Origin: Oceanobacillus luteolus
GTDB taxonomy: Bacteria > Bacillota > Bacilli > Bacillales > Amphibacillaceae
Length of the DNA: 64,000 bases
Assembly: GCF_023715655.1 (NCBI RefSeq)
Contig: NZ_JAMBON010000010.1
Span: 1 to 64,000 of the forward strand
Direction: 5' to 3'
The translations under genes were made by a program, and so were the position numbers. The notes under the pieces are model-generated. The model was not told the DNA's origin and ran no database searches. It worked only from the letters and a program-made list of their open reading frames with translations. The stretch's first letter is position 1. The number at the start of each line of letters is the position of its first letter. Of the stretch, positions 10,205 through 18,279 are shown piece by piece.

Positions 10205-10937
10205 AAAACCACCAGTGTGAACTGGTGGTTTGCTCTGCGGCTGAAAGCCTCTATTACCGGCCTCGGCCTAAAAGGCCCACTGAATGGGTTTCCCTTCTGC
10301 ACCACACTTACTCACTGATTCTAAAGAATCTCTTATCTTTTTTGATTTTTCTCTCCTGTAAATGGATCAAATTCCTCAAATAACGTTAATTGATCACTCA
10401 TATAGTCATCTTTAAGCTGATTCCTTATATATTCTTGAATTTGATTTTTATTTCGGCCCACTGTATCTACAAAGTAACCTCGACACCAGAATTTGCGGTT
10501 ACCATATCTATACTTTAAATTCGCGTGACGATCAAAAATCATTAAACTACTTTTTCCTTTTAGATAACCCATGAATTGAGACACACTTAATTTAGGTGGA
10601 ATACTTACCAGCATATGAATATGGTCTTTACATGCATTTGCCTCGTGTATCTCAACCCCCTTCCTTTCGCAGAGCTCTCTTATAATTTGTCCGATACTTC
10701 TTTTATACTTACCGTAGATAATTTGTCTCCTGTATTTTGGTGCAAAAACAATGTGATACTTACATCTCCACTGCGTATGTGCTAAACTATTCTTGTCCTG
10801 CATGGGACGCGCCTCCTTCTTTGGTGAGATCTGGTGGTCGGGAAACCAACCATATTTTACCATGAAGGAGGCCTTTTTTGACCCCACGCTAGAAGCTCTA
10901 CGGAACCCCCGGCGTAGCCGAGGGTTTTCGAAGACCA
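10205..10937 (-). mobile_element. IS200/IS605-family insertion sequence (IS200 type)
   Basis: About 730 bp with a single Y1 transposase gene. There are no terminal inverted repeats but strong subterminal hairpins, as expected for the family: 10206-10231 (AAACCACCAGT, GTGA loop) at the 3' side of tnpA, and about 10913-10935 (AACCCCCGGC-GTA-GCCGAGGGTT) at the 5' side. Exact ends are approximate because these elements leave no target duplication. Confidence 0.8.
10333..10803 (-). CDS. tnpA: IS200-type Y1 HUH transposase
   Basis: 156 residues from the ATG at 10803, preceded by AAGGAGG; a longer frame upstream lacks a site. HUH motif H61-I-H63 and the single catalytic Tyr125 (QIQEYIRNQ) are intact, so the enzyme should cut and join single-stranded ends during replication. 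The length matches the family (about 150 residues). No tnpB is present. GAAGGAGGC at the ribosome binding site can pair with GCCTCCTTC upstream in the leader, the translational brake known for Salmonella IS200. Confidence 0.93.
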   Translation of the reverse strand: MQDKNSLAHTQWRCKYHIVFAPKYRRQIIYGKYKRSIGQIIRELCERKGVEIHEANACKDHIHMLVSIPPKLSVSQFMGYLKGKSSLMIFDRHANLKYRYGNRKFWCRGYFVDTVGRNKNQIQEYIRNQLKDDYMSDQLTLFEEFDPFTGEKNQKR

Positions 10938-11028
10938 TAATAAAGAAAGGATCGTTTCTTTCTGAAGAAACAATCCTTTTATATACAAGCAGCCATTTTT
11001 ATAGATTAAATACTTTCGAGATGAAACT

Positions 11029-11214
11029 TCATCCCTTTTTAAGTTGCTCCTTTACCTGCTGTTGGATAAACTTGATACGTACGATTTGATCTTCATTGTA
11101 CGTTTTTTTGCCGTTGACTTGAGCCACCTCACCAAGAAATCCTTTCTTTTCCCAGTTTTGCAAGATGTTCTCGTCAATTCCGAGCTCTTTTGAGACTTCA
11201 TCTATTGTTTTCAC
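11029..11214 (-). CDS. Small MerR-type HTH protein
   Basis: 61 residues, GTG start after GGGAG. The sequence TIDEVSKELGIDENILQNWEKKGFL and then YNEDQIVRIKFIQ is the winged-helix DNA-binding half of MerR, with no effector domain. Such short forms are found in bacilli as stand-alone DNA-binding proteins. It lies beside the IS element; regulated target unknown. Confidence 0.75.
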   Translation of the reverse strand: MKTIDEVSKELGIDENILQNWEKKGFLGEVAQVNGKKTYNEDQIVRIKFIQQQVKEQLKKG

Positions 11215-11419
11215 AAATTTTCACTCCCTAATATTAAATACCGATAGCTTATGATAAAGTATGGATAAACTTATAATAGCTTGTCCTTAACCTTATTTCC
11301 AGATTAGAACATTTCCGGAGTTGGATTAGGATGTATCTTTTACTCAAGCACATACTTATAGAACCTTTTATCAACCTGTAACACTGGAAAATTACTAGGC
11401 AGATCATCAGAATCTATAC

Positions 11420-11863
11420 TTATAAATCCTGTTTATACACAATTCCATGCTCTAAGTATATCTTTAGTAGTGTTAATGCTTCTCCCCAACCTGTTGCACA
11501 ATCAATGCAGGCTTTTAAGTCTCTTTCTGAATTTGTATATCCAGTTTCATGTAGGATTACCAACGTTCCTTCTTTATAAGGTTCAAAATTGAAAGTTACT
11601 GTTGAACTTTGTTCTCCTGGTGACCATTGAAAAACAAATCTTTTGTTTGGGATTGCTTCAAGGACTTTCCCGCCATCTTCAATAATTTGATTTTCACTGC
11701 CGAAATTTGTCCATCTTAATCGCAAATCTCCCGTTCCATCTGGGTTTATCACTAGAGATGTTTCATCTGTAAACCAAGCATTCCATCCCTGAGAAGTTGA
11801 AATCGTTTTGTACACTTTTTCAACTGGCACTTTAATGTAAGTTTTATGGTCTATTTCTGGCAT
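11420..11863 (-). CDS. SRPBCC/AHSA1-like domain protein
   Basis: 147 residues from the ATG at 11863, after GGAGGAT (the longer frame begins inside the ribosome binding site). The order IDHKTYIKVPVEKVYKTIS, WNAWFTDE, then GGKVLEAIPNKRFVFQWSPG and a C-terminal WGEALTLLKIYLEHG is the START-like polyketide-cyclase/AHSA1 fold, which binds a hydrophobic ligand. Ligand unknown. Confidence 0.85.
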   Translation of the reverse strand: MPEIDHKTYIKVPVEKVYKTISTSQGWNAWFTDETSLVINPDGTGDLRLRWTNFGSENQIIEDGGKVLEAIPNKRFVFQWSPGEQSSTVTFNFEPYKEGTLVILHETGYTNSERDLKACIDCATGWGEALTLLKIYLEHGIVYKQDL

Positions 11864-11913
11864 TTTACTATCCTCCATACCCCTAATTATTCAAATCTCG
11901 TCCTTTATACATT

Positions 11914-11955
11914 CAACAAAACGGGTGCCAATCCTTCTTAAAGATCGCACCCGTT
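11914..11955. terminator. Hairpin terminator, AACGGGTGC repeat family
   Basis: Starts TTCAACAAA, then arms AACGGGTGC (11920-11928) and GCACCCGTT (11947-11955). Same arms as the hairpin at 4265-4302. It lies between the DUF4177-type gene and the SRPBCC gene. Confidence 0.7.
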
Positions 11956-11974
11956 AGTACATTTCAATATGTAT

Positions 11975-12181
11975 TTAGTCTACTTTTCTTTCAAAAATTA
12001 ATTCAAAGTAAGTCGCCGTTCCCTTATGATTATCTATGCTCGGAGAAAAAATTTGTACTAGCCTCCATCCTTCTCTCGCGTGTTCATGGATGATTTCATG
12101 ATAATCGTCTAAAGGCCGACTATCCTTAAAACCGAAACGTGGCTCCCCTAATAAAACTTTTTCAAATTTGTATTCAAACAT
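11975..12181 (-). CDS. DUF4177-like small protein
   Basis: 68 residues. The sequence EYKFEKVLLG, then YHEIIHEHAREGWRLVQIFSPS and YFELIFERK, fits the DUF4177 family of small alpha/beta proteins, whose function is unknown. ATG preceded by AAAGGGAG. A near-perfect 19-bp palindrome lies about 100 bp upstream and may be its operator. Confidence 0.75.
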   Translation of the reverse strand: MFEYKFEKVLLGEPRFGFKDSRPLDDYHEIIHEHAREGWRLVQIFSPSIDNHKGTATYFELIFERKVD

Positions 12182-12278
12182 ATGTATCTCCCTTTCCTAT
12201 CTTAGATGGTTACCATGCTCTTAAAATGTATATAATACAACTCTAACATTTTTGCATCGGAATTGTTGTAAAATTTAT

Positions 12279-12297
12279 TTAACTTACGGTAAGTTAA
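12279..12297. promoter_or_regulatory. 19-bp palindrome, candidate operator
   Basis: TTAACTTAC-G-GTAAGTTAA is symmetrical apart from its central base. The size and form fit a TetR or MarR operator. It is the only such copy I noticed, and lies upstream of the DUF4177-like gene. Confidence 0.45.
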
Positions 12298-12328
12298 GAG
12301 TGGTATGTAGAGTAATTATAAAATGTAA

Positions 12329-12359
12329 AAGAGCAACGCAGACATTTCGCGTTGCTCTT
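12329..12359. terminator. Intrinsic terminator
   Basis: AAGAGCAACGC (12329-12339) and GCGTTGCTCTT (12349-12359) with a T/C-rich tail; it terminates the DUF4181-like gene on the minus strand. Confidence 0.8.
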
Positions 12360-12399
12360 CTTTGCCACCCATAGCGGAAAAATGTATTTCGAATTTACA

Positions 12400-12762
12400 T
12401 CAAACATAGTACAAAATGGATGCTCCAATGATCATTATGCAGACACCGATAGTTTCTATAAAGGTAATAATATACACTCCTTGTTCCCGTTCGTACTTAT
12501 ATTCCATAAAAGTACGAAATCCTAGACCAATACAAAGAGTTATTACAAAGAAATATAAAAACAGGATACGGTGAGAAAAAAAGGATATAATCAAGAAAAT
12601 GATTGCGCATTGAATCAATCCCCGTTCTCCCCATTTATGTGTATTATTCATATGTATGTATTCTCCAGGGTCAGGTACAATACTATATTTTTTCTTCAGA
12701 AATTTTATCAATGCCATTTTAATCACTAACACTGAAATTAATAAAATAGCAATATGAAGCAA
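12400..12762 (-). CDS. DUF4181-like membrane protein
   Basis: 120 residues, TTG start after GGGTGG. TM segments at about 3-18, 50-65, 67-82 and 98-117. The block HKWGERGL and the motif FRTFMEYKYE are features I associate with DUF4181, a Bacillaceae membrane family of unknown role. It lies 15 bp downstream of a VOC-family gene on the same strand, so probably one operon. Confidence 0.65.
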   Translation of the reverse strand: MLHIAILLISVLVIKMALIKFLKKKYSIVPDPGEYIHMNNTHKWGERGLIQCAIIFLIISFFSHRILFLYFFVITLCIGLGFRTFMEYKYEREQGVYIITFIETIGVCIMIIGASILYYV

Positions 12763-12777
12763 CTTACCACCCTCTAA

Positions 12778-13191
12778 TTATTTATAGAATCTCTCTTTAA
12801 AACTTGGACTAAGCTCGCTCCATACATCGAATTTATTGCCATCTATATCATAAAAGACAAAATTCCTGCCAGAGTGACCTCTGTTTTCAATTTCTCCAAC
12901 TTTAACGCCCTTATCAATAAAATCCTTATGTATTGTTTTCAATGCATCTAAACCATCTACTTCAAATGTTATTGAAAAACGTTCTTCTCCGTAGATATCA
13001 ATGAAATTGGAACTTTGATGTTCATCGGATTTCACCAGAAAAATACTCTGGTTTGCTAAATTAATAATTCCTTTGTCTTCATCTTGATAACTTACCTCTG
13101 CACCTAATTTATTTTTATACCATTCCGTTGAACGTTCTATATTATTTACTGGGATATAGGTAGTTCCAATCCTTAACAATTTCTTATCCAT
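12778..13191 (-). CDS. VOC-superfamily (glyoxalase-like) protein
   Basis: 137 residues with the paired beta-alpha-beta-beta-beta units of the vicinal-oxygen-chelate fold: YIPVNNIERSTEWYKNKLG at the start and FVFYDIDGNKFDVWSE at the end. The C-terminal Glu (WSE) is a usual metal ligand, but other ligands are not clear. Could be a dioxygenase-, isomerase- or resistance-type member; substrate unknown. Upstream partner of the DUF4181-like gene. Confidence 0.8.
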   Translation of the reverse strand: MDKKLLRIGTTYIPVNNIERSTEWYKNKLGAEVSYQDEDKGIINLANQSIFLVKSDEHQSSNFIDIYGEERFSITFEVDGLDALKTIHKDFIDKGVKVGEIENRGHSGRNFVFYDIDGNKFDVWSELSPSFKERFYK

Positions 13192-13302
13192 ATGAAATCT
13201 CCCCCTGAATATTTGATAATATACAGTTCTCTTCCGTGAAACGTTTCTCCTGCAAAAGTTCTAACATTTTAATCCTTAAACTATTCTGCCCATCCATACA
13301 AC

Positions 13303-13350
13303 TCAACAAAAAAAGGCGGTTAATCCTTCTCGAATTAACACACCCTTTTA
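13303..13350. repeat. Degenerate member of the TCAACAAA hairpin family
   Basis: Begins CTCAACAAA and has imperfect arms around AATCCTTCTCG (GGTTAAT pairs with ATTAAC). It lies just downstream of the VOC gene that ends at 13363, where it may still work as a terminator. Confidence 0.5.
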
Positions 13351-13362
13351 TTTAATAAAAAA

Positions 13363-13746
13363 TTACAGTTGAGCGATTTGAATAAGGTTGCCGCATGTGT
13401 CGTCAAAGACAGCCAATGTAATTTCTCCCATTTTCGTCGGTTCCATCGTAAACTTAACACCATGTTCCAATAATCTTTCGTACTCTTTTTGGATATCATC
13501 AACACCAAACATGGTTACTGGTATGCCTTGTTCAAATAAACTATTTTGATAATCTTTCGCCGCCTGGTTGTCATTTGGTTCAAGTACAAGCTCCGTACCA
13601 TTTTGGTTATCGGGAGATACAACTGTGATCCATCTAAATTCTCCTGCTGGAACGTCTTGTTTTTTAATAAAGCCAAGCGTTTCTGTATAAAATTCCAATG
13701 CTTTATCTTGATCTTCTACGAATATACTTGTAACAACAATTTTCAT
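13363..13746 (-). CDS. VOC-superfamily protein, ArsR-linked
   Basis: 127 residues from the ATG at 13746, with AAAGGAGA upstream; the open frame runs 32 codons further without support. The N-terminus MKIVVTSIFVEDQDKALEFY and the C-terminus TLAVFDDTCGNLIQIAQ are typical of the PhnB/lactoylglutathione-lyase-like group. It lies about 80 bp downstream of an ArsR-type regulator in the same direction, a pairing common in bacilli; the regulator probably controls it. Ligand unknown. Confidence 0.85.
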   Translation of the reverse strand: MKIVVTSIFVEDQDKALEFYTETLGFIKKQDVPAGEFRWITVVSPDNQNGTELVLEPNDNQAAKDYQNSLFEQGIPVTMFGVDDIQKEYERLLEHGVKFTMEPTKMGEITLAVFDDTCGNLIQIAQL

Positions 13747-13829
13747 TTTATTTTCGTCTCCTTTAAATTTTGAATCGTGATGTTGGGCTAGTAACCAACT
13801 ACAAGTGGAAAAATAAATTCCTTGCTCCT

Positions 13830-14108
13830 TTATTCTATCCATCCCTTCAGCAAATCTTTAAGTGGGTCCTTGTTGAAAATGACTACTCGATATTTCCCCT
13901 TGCGTTTTGATATGACAAGCCCTGCATCTTCCAATGCGTTTAAATGTTTTGTAATCGCTTGGCGTGAAATAGAAAGTTCGTGATTCATAATTAGACGTGC
14001 ATTGAGCTCATACAACGTCATCTCGTCACGATCGGAAAGTTCGTCTAGTATTAGTCGCCGAGTCGAGTCTGCAAGTGCTTTGAAAATAATATCTTTGTCC
14101 GTATTCAT
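13830..14108 (-). CDS. ArsR-family transcriptional regulator
   Basis: 92 residues from the ATG at 14108. Winged helix: KALADSTRRLILDELSDRD, then SISRQAITKHLNALEDAGL. There is no Cys pair, so it is the metal-independent SdpR/YczG-like type. No Shine-Dalgarno site precedes the ATG. Instead the -10 box of the nearer of two tandem promoters ends 7 bp upstream, so the mRNA from it would be leaderless. Dyads between -35 and -10 are likely autoregulatory sites. It heads an operon with the VOC gene. Confidence 0.85.
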   Translation of the reverse strand: MNTDKDIIFKALADSTRRLILDELSDRDEMTLYELNARLIMNHELSISRQAITKHLNALEDAGLVISKRKGKYRVVIFNKDPLKDLLKGWIE

Positions 14109-14114
14109 AAATCG

Positions 14115-14173
14115 AGTATAAACAACCAACAAGTTGCACGTCAAGTATAAACAACCCAAAGGTTGCATGTCAA
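14115..14173 (-). promoter_or_regulatory. Duplicated promoter-operator of the ArsR/VOC operon
   Basis: A 29-bp direct repeat creates two promoters on the minus strand. Promoter 1 has -35 TTGACA at 14168-14173 and -10 TATACT at 14144-14149. Promoter 2 has -35 TTGACG at 14139-14144 and -10 TATACT at 14115-14120. Both have 18-bp spacers. Each spacer holds a dyad (CAACC-TTTG-GGTTG, and the weaker CAAC-TTGTTG-GTTG), the expected operator of the repressor encoded 7 bp downstream. Confidence 0.75.
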
Positions 14174-14221
14174 GCATAATTTAAATTACTAATTAGTAGT
14201 TGGAACCCTCATTTATTGAAC

Positions 14222-14246
14222 AAAAAAAGAGCCGACAATGCGGCTC
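14222..14246 (-). terminator. Terminator of the signal peptidase gene
   Basis: GAGCCG (14229-14234) and CGGCTC (14241-14246) followed on the minus strand by seven T residues; it ends the signal peptidase transcript. Confidence 0.8.
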
Positions 14247-14296
14247 AACGATTTTCAGGTACAGCGCCAGTATAGGATACTATTTTTAAATGAAAT

Positions 14297-14848
14297 TCAT
14301 TTGCCAATCACTTTTATATCTTGAATAGGAAAATAAACAATATTTGTTTTACCTACAACCTCTTCCATTGGGATAGCGCCAATATGTCGACTATCCTTAC
14401 TGTATTTTCTATTATCCCCCATTACGAATAGATGCCCCTCTGGCACTAGATCACTTCCTACTGGAGTCTCTTGTAATGTAAATGAATCAGTTAAAGGTCC
14501 ATCATTTACCTTTTGTTTATATTCATTTAAATAAGGTTCATCGAATGGTTCTCCATTTATATATAAAACATCATCCTTGTACTCAATATGGTCTCCTGGT
14601 AATCCAATTACCCGCTTAATATAATCCTCATTATTCGGTGCATGAAAAACAATAATATCAAATCTATCTGGCTCACCTATTTTTGTTACGATCAAACGCT
14701 CATTTTCGTGTAGTGTAGGTTCCATCGAAGAACCATCAACTACAACTGGTGTAAATAAAAAAATACGAATAATAAAAGCTATAGCTATTGCTATAAAAAG
14801 GGCCTTGCCCCACTCCCAAACTTCATTTTGCTTCTTTACGTCTGCCAT
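14297..14848 (-). CDS. lepB: Signal peptidase I (SipS-like)
   Basis: 183 residues from the ATG at 14848, nine bases after GGGAGG (the longer frame begins at the ribosome binding site). One N-terminal TM (about 15-34), then the catalytic Ser41 in GSSMEPTL and Lys78 in DYIKRVIGLPGD, and the C-terminal GDNRKYSKDSR box. It removes signal peptides on the outer face of the membrane. The size and single TM match Gram-positive SipS/T/U. It is probably one of several paralogues in the genome. Monocistronic with its own terminator. Confidence 0.93.
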   Translation of the reverse strand: MADVKKQNEVWEWGKALFIAIAIAFIIRIFLFTPVVVDGSSMEPTLHENERLIVTKIGEPDRFDIIVFHAPNNEDYIKRVIGLPGDHIEYKDDVLYINGEPFDEPYLNEYKQKVNDGPLTDSFTLQETPVGSDLVPEGHLFVMGDNRKYSKDSRHIGAIPMEEVVGKTNIVYFPIQDIKVIGK

Positions 14849-15029
14849 TCCGAGAATCCTCCCTTGACTCAATTAGTAATTACTTCAATTGAGATCACGT
14901 GATATAGGTGCCGCTCATTTAACTATACTTCTACAACAAATGTGCAAACTCCTTCTGAAAGAAGGGAAGCCTTAACTTAAATATATTTCATCACTTTTTG
15001 ATTTAATCATTACAAATATTGGAGTGTAG

Positions 15030-15122
15030 ATTGAGGATGGGTTAAGTGGCTTCGACAAGGTAATCACCGCAATTAAAGAAATGGTGAATAATAGAGATAA
15101 TATCGGAATAATTACTCCCTAA
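15030..15122 (+). other. Possible C-terminal coding remnant
   Basis: An open stretch of 30 codons without a start or ribosome binding site reads IEDGLSGFDKVITAIKEM and continues NNRDNIGIITP before TAA. The composition looks protein-like, but no family is recognised. The rest of the 14849-15302 interval holds only the signal peptidase promoter region and the hairpin at 15199-15248. Confidence 0.2.
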
Positions 15123-15198
15123 AACCCCATATCACTTTCAATAAGTATACCGTCCCTAAGAACAATTATCCTTTGTTAGTAAACGATAAGATCAAATG

Positions 15199-15248
15199 AC
15201 ACAAAAATAGACCCAAACAATTATTAATGCTGGGAACTATTTTTGTGT
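15199..15248. terminator. Hairpin terminator
   Basis: ACACAAAAATAG (15199-15210) and CTATTTTTGTGT (15237-15248), 26-nt loop; placed to end the TspO-like gene on the minus strand. Confidence 0.6.
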
Positions 15249-15302
15249 TAGTTTTTACCTTAAAGGCTATCCAAATTAGGATGGCGAGAATAATTTTTGA
15301 TT

Positions 15303-16055
15303 TTACTGTGTCCTCGTCTGAAGGGACTGCACTTTATTGACGATAACGACAGCGGCAACAACGACAAGGGCTATACTGATTACCGCCAGTGTAACATCAA
15401 GACCAGTGGAAACACCTCCACTATTCACATAAATTCCTATAAACGGCCAAATTAACACGAGAGGGTACAGCCAGTCTTTGAAAATTAAACCGATTGCCAA
15501 GCCAATCAATGCGGCAACAATTAAAACGATAATTGTCCATGTCAGTTCACCCATGCCTAATATCGTATCCACATTGTTTGCTGTTGTCAGTGTAAATATA
15601 TTTACGATAGTTGCTACGGTTACCCAAGCAAAGTATATGGAAAATGGAAGTCTGTCAAACCAATGATAATTCGTTTCACTAATTGAGGTAAATATCATAG
15701 CGAGTGTATAAAGCAGTGCTGCGATTATAATGACAGAAGCAAGCACCCACTCTTGAGTGAAAACGATAATCCATACGCCATTTAATAAAAAGTTAAGAAT
15801 CGGCCAGAACTTCAAGCGTGCTGTAATATAGCTTTTATCTTTTTTTGAAAAGAAGAGATATATCATCCAGATGAACAATAGTATATAAATCAATCCCCAT
15901 ATGGAAAACGAAAATCCAGCAGGCTGGATGATGGCCTCGTTGTTATTCGCTGCATCACTTACATCTGTTCCGCTCATCCCTACTGTATAATTCATCGTTA
16001 TCATGACAATAAAAGCTAAAAAATATCCAATGACCCATTTTCTGTGTGCTGTCAC
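15303..16055 (-). CDS. TspO/MBR-like tryptophan-rich membrane protein
   Basis: 250 residues. Eight or so hydrophobic segments rich in Trp, with AGFSFSIWGLIYILLF and LNGVWIIVFTQEW resembling the TspO/MBR core extended by extra helices, as in the larger bacterial tryptophan-rich sensory proteins. TspO binds porphyrins and other hydrophobic ligands. The function of the long form is not known. The start is chosen at the GTG at 16055 (AAAGGAG seven bases upstream), not the ATG at 16076, which lies before the ribosome binding site. Confidence 0.7.
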   Translation of the reverse strand: MTAHRKWVIGYFLAFIVMITMNYTVGMSGTDVSDAANNNEAIIQPAGFSFSIWGLIYILLFIWMIYLFFSKKDKSYITARLKFWPILNFLLNGVWIIVFTQEWVLASVIIIAALLYTLAMIFTSISETNYHWFDRLPFSIYFAWVTVATIVNIFTLTTANNVDTILGMGELTWTIIVLIVAALIGLAIGLIFKDWLYPLVLIWPFIGIYVNSGGVSTGLDVTLAVISIALVVVAAVVIVNKVQSLQTRTQ

Positions 16056-16166
16056 GTCCTCACTCCTTTTATACATCGAGAATTAAACAATCCTCATTTC
16101 TCGACTATCTTATTCTTCCTTTCGTTGATATCTTTCCCTAATCCTTACCCCAGACGAACTATTAAA

Positions 16167-16210
16167 AAACAGTCTAACGCGATTAAAACGTTAGACTGTC
16201 GTTTTTCTTT
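16167..16210. terminator. Intrinsic terminator
   Basis: ACAGTCTAACG (16169-16179) and CGTTAGACTGT (16189-16199), with T-rich DNA on both outer sides; it serves the beta-lactamase gene on the minus strand. Confidence 0.8.
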
Positions 16211-16347
16211 TATTGATACAAAGCAATCATATAATTAGAATTTTTTAATTAGCTGGGCATAATTCGCTTTCGACAAGCAATAGTTCTTCCATCCACTCTT
16301 CTAGGAAATGGCCCTTTTAAATTATCTAAATTATCCCCCTCTAGCAT

Positions 16348-17277
16348 TTACTTAAGAGCGTTTATTGTAATCTTCGCAGCTTCAGCAATTAGCACATCAT
16401 CATATTTGGCATCTTCATTCTGATGGCGGGACATAATCGCAACAACAATTGGCTCTCTGTTTGGTGGCCAAACGACTGCGATATCATTTCTTGTTCCGTA
16501 ACTTGCAGCTCCGCTCTTGTCACCAACTATCCAATCTTCAGGTACACCCGCACGAATCAGTGGATCTCCTGTAGCATTTCCTTTTAGCCAATCATTGAAC
16601 AATTCTTTTTTATCTTCGGAAAGTATGTCACTTAATGCAAAAGCCTGAAGACTAGTCGCAAGGGCTTTCGGTGTGCTGGTGTCTTGCGTATCACCTGGAG
16701 TGAATACATTTAAATCAGGTTCTAATCGTTCCGCTTGCGTAACATTATCACCAATATGACGTAAGGCCTGTTCAAAACCGTTAGGACCACCTATTGCCTC
16801 AAATAAAAGATTCCCAGCGGTATTGTCACTCTGTCGAACTGCCGCTTCACCAATTTCTAAAAGAGTCATCCCACTATCTATGTAGTTTTCTGTAACCGGA
16901 GAGTAAGGAACCAAGTCATCTTCTGTATAAGTGATAACTTCCTCAAGGTCTTCCGGTGAGTTCTGTTGTAACAAGATAGCTGCCGCTAAAGCTTTATAAG
17001 TTGAGGCAAAAGCAAATCTCTCATCTGATCGATATTCAATCGTCTCATTTGTTCCTGTATCAATCGCATATACACCGACCAGAGCATCAAATTCCTCCTC
17101 AAGTTGAGCAAAATCTTCATCTGTATTTACTTTTGGTTTCGTTTCAATTTCTTCTTTGGATGGAGAATTCGTTGATGTTTCTTTATTCCCACAAGCAGTG
17201 AGTGCTACCCCTATGAATAACAGTAACAGTAGTCTAAAAAGGTGCGTCCGGAATCTATGTTTATATGTTTTTCTCAA
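16348..17277 (-). CDS. Class A beta-lactamase, lipoprotein form
   Basis: 309 residues. Signal peptide with lipobox LTAC (Cys29), a 35-residue linker, then the penicillinase fold. The catalytic set is complete: S92-T-Y-K95, S150-D-N152, E186 in RLEPDLN, and K254-S-G256. It should hydrolyse penicillins from the outer membrane face as in Bacillus penicillinases. KSG in place of KTG also occurs in the family. No blaI or blaR1 lies nearby, so it is probably not induced through that route. The exact spectrum cannot be read from the sequence. Confidence 0.93.
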   Translation of the reverse strand: MRKTYKHRFRTHLFRLLLLLFIGVALTACGNKETSTNSPSKEEIETKPKVNTDEDFAQLEEEFDALVGVYAIDTGTNETIEYRSDERFAFASTYKALAAAILLQQNSPEDLEEVITYTEDDLVPYSPVTENYIDSGMTLLEIGEAAVRQSDNTAGNLLFEAIGGPNGFEQALRHIGDNVTQAERLEPDLNVFTPGDTQDTSTPKALATSLQAFALSDILSEDKKELFNDWLKGNATGDPLIRAGVPEDWIVGDKSGAASYGTRNDIAVVWPPNREPIVVAIMSRHQNEDAKYDDVLIAEAAKITINALK

Positions 17278-17646
17278 GGTTTTAACCTCTTTCTAATTTT
17301 TATCTTTCCATGAATGATTGGATTTTCATACTCGATATTTCACCTTAAACACAATAGCTTAGATTAATTTTAACAATAATTACCATTCCATTCATCCTAA
17401 TTATTAAAAAAATTATATTAATTAAATATCTGTAAATACTTTAAGTAATAATTTTCTTCAGCAAGAGTTTTATAAGAAGTTTTTCAACAATAATAAAGCG
17501 CTACACCGAATAAGCAGGCATAACTTTTTATTCTATCTTGGTACAATTTCCTCAACAAAAAAGGCGTTAATCCCTATCTGGACCAACACCCCCGCTAATA
17601 AGAATCAAGCTTCTATTACCTTGTTACTGAGTAAATTAAATTTACA
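17278..17646. other. Intergenic region with a decayed TCAACAAA hairpin
   Basis: About 370 AT-rich bp between the beta-lactamase start and the TetR gene end. At about 17549-17600 it holds a degenerate member of the intergenic hairpin family (CTCAACAAA, then GGCGTTAAT and a C-rich right arm). The part next to 17277 should hold the beta-lactamase promoter. Nothing else is seen. Confidence 0.4.
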
Positions 17647-18216
17647 TTAGTTATAAAACAATTGCCTTACAGCTTTGCCATATAATTTATTTGGAAAATC
17701 TTCGCCCAAATGTGAAAAGATCATTAGTCCATTTTCTAATGAGAGGATTGTCCATGTTATTTCTTCTGCACTCAGAAGTGAGTCTATATTTTCTCTTATT
17801 AGCATTTGGTCAATTGTGGTTGAGATCTCCTTAACTGTGTTGTTTATTAGATTTCTCCACTTGAGTCGTACAGATTCGTCTCTCATGGAATAAAGCAAGA
17901 ATTCTAAGTTTAGCATACTTACTGTTTTACTCTCATTTCTAACAGTTAAGAAATACTTCTCCATTTGTTCAATAAGTTCAGCAAGACTTTTTTGTTGTGT
18001 AATTTTCCCTTGGATGACGGAAGCGTGTATTCTCATCTGTTCTTCTAATATCGTCAAAAATATCTCTTCTTTAGAAGTGAAGTGAGCGTAAAATGCACCT
18101 TTACTGAATCCCGCCTGTTCAGCTATTTTATCAATCGAAGTCCCTTGGTATCCAAATATCGAAAAAGCATCTATCGCCGACTCTATTAATAAGTTGCGTG
18201 TTTCCTTTCTCCACAA
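17647..18216 (-). CDS. TetR-family transcriptional regulator
   Basis: About 189 residues. The HTH lies in TSIDKIAEQAGFSKGAFYAH, followed by a ligand-binding helical domain. The start is set at the TTG at 18216 (LWRKETRNLL), because TetR proteins begin a few residues before KETR; a longer frame reaches 18261. No clear ribosome binding site is seen for either. A 14-bp perfect palindrome lies immediately upstream. Divergent from the heme O synthase-like gene, which it may repress. Confidence 0.8.
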   Translation of the reverse strand: MWRKETRNLLIESAIDAFSIFGYQGTSIDKIAEQAGFSKGAFYAHFTSKEEIFLTILEEQMRIHASVIQGKITQQKSLAELIEQMEKYFLTVRNESKTVSMLNLEFLLYSMRDESVRLKWRNLINNTVKEISTTIDQMLIRENIDSLLSAEEITWTILSLENGLMIFSHLGEDFPNKLYGKAVRQLFYN

Positions 18217-18218
18217 AT

Positions 18219-18232
18219 ATACTATATAGTAT
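18219..18232. promoter_or_regulatory. Palindromic site between TetR and ctaB-like genes
   Basis: ATACTATATAGTAT, a perfect 14-bp palindrome, touches the chosen TetR start and lies within the divergent promoter region (a -35-like TTGTCA and -10-like TATATA face the TetR gene just upstream). A likely self-operator for TetR. Confidence 0.5.
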
Positions 18233-18279
18233 TTATATAGCACTAGGTATATAAATGACAATAGCTAAGGTGTGAAAAA

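Noticed and set aside
10123-10305. 60-codon minus-strand frame upstream of the MFS gene, tested as a leader peptide
   Set aside because: Its front part lies in the IS200 end hairpin and there is no start with a ribosome binding site near the stem that covers the exporter site.
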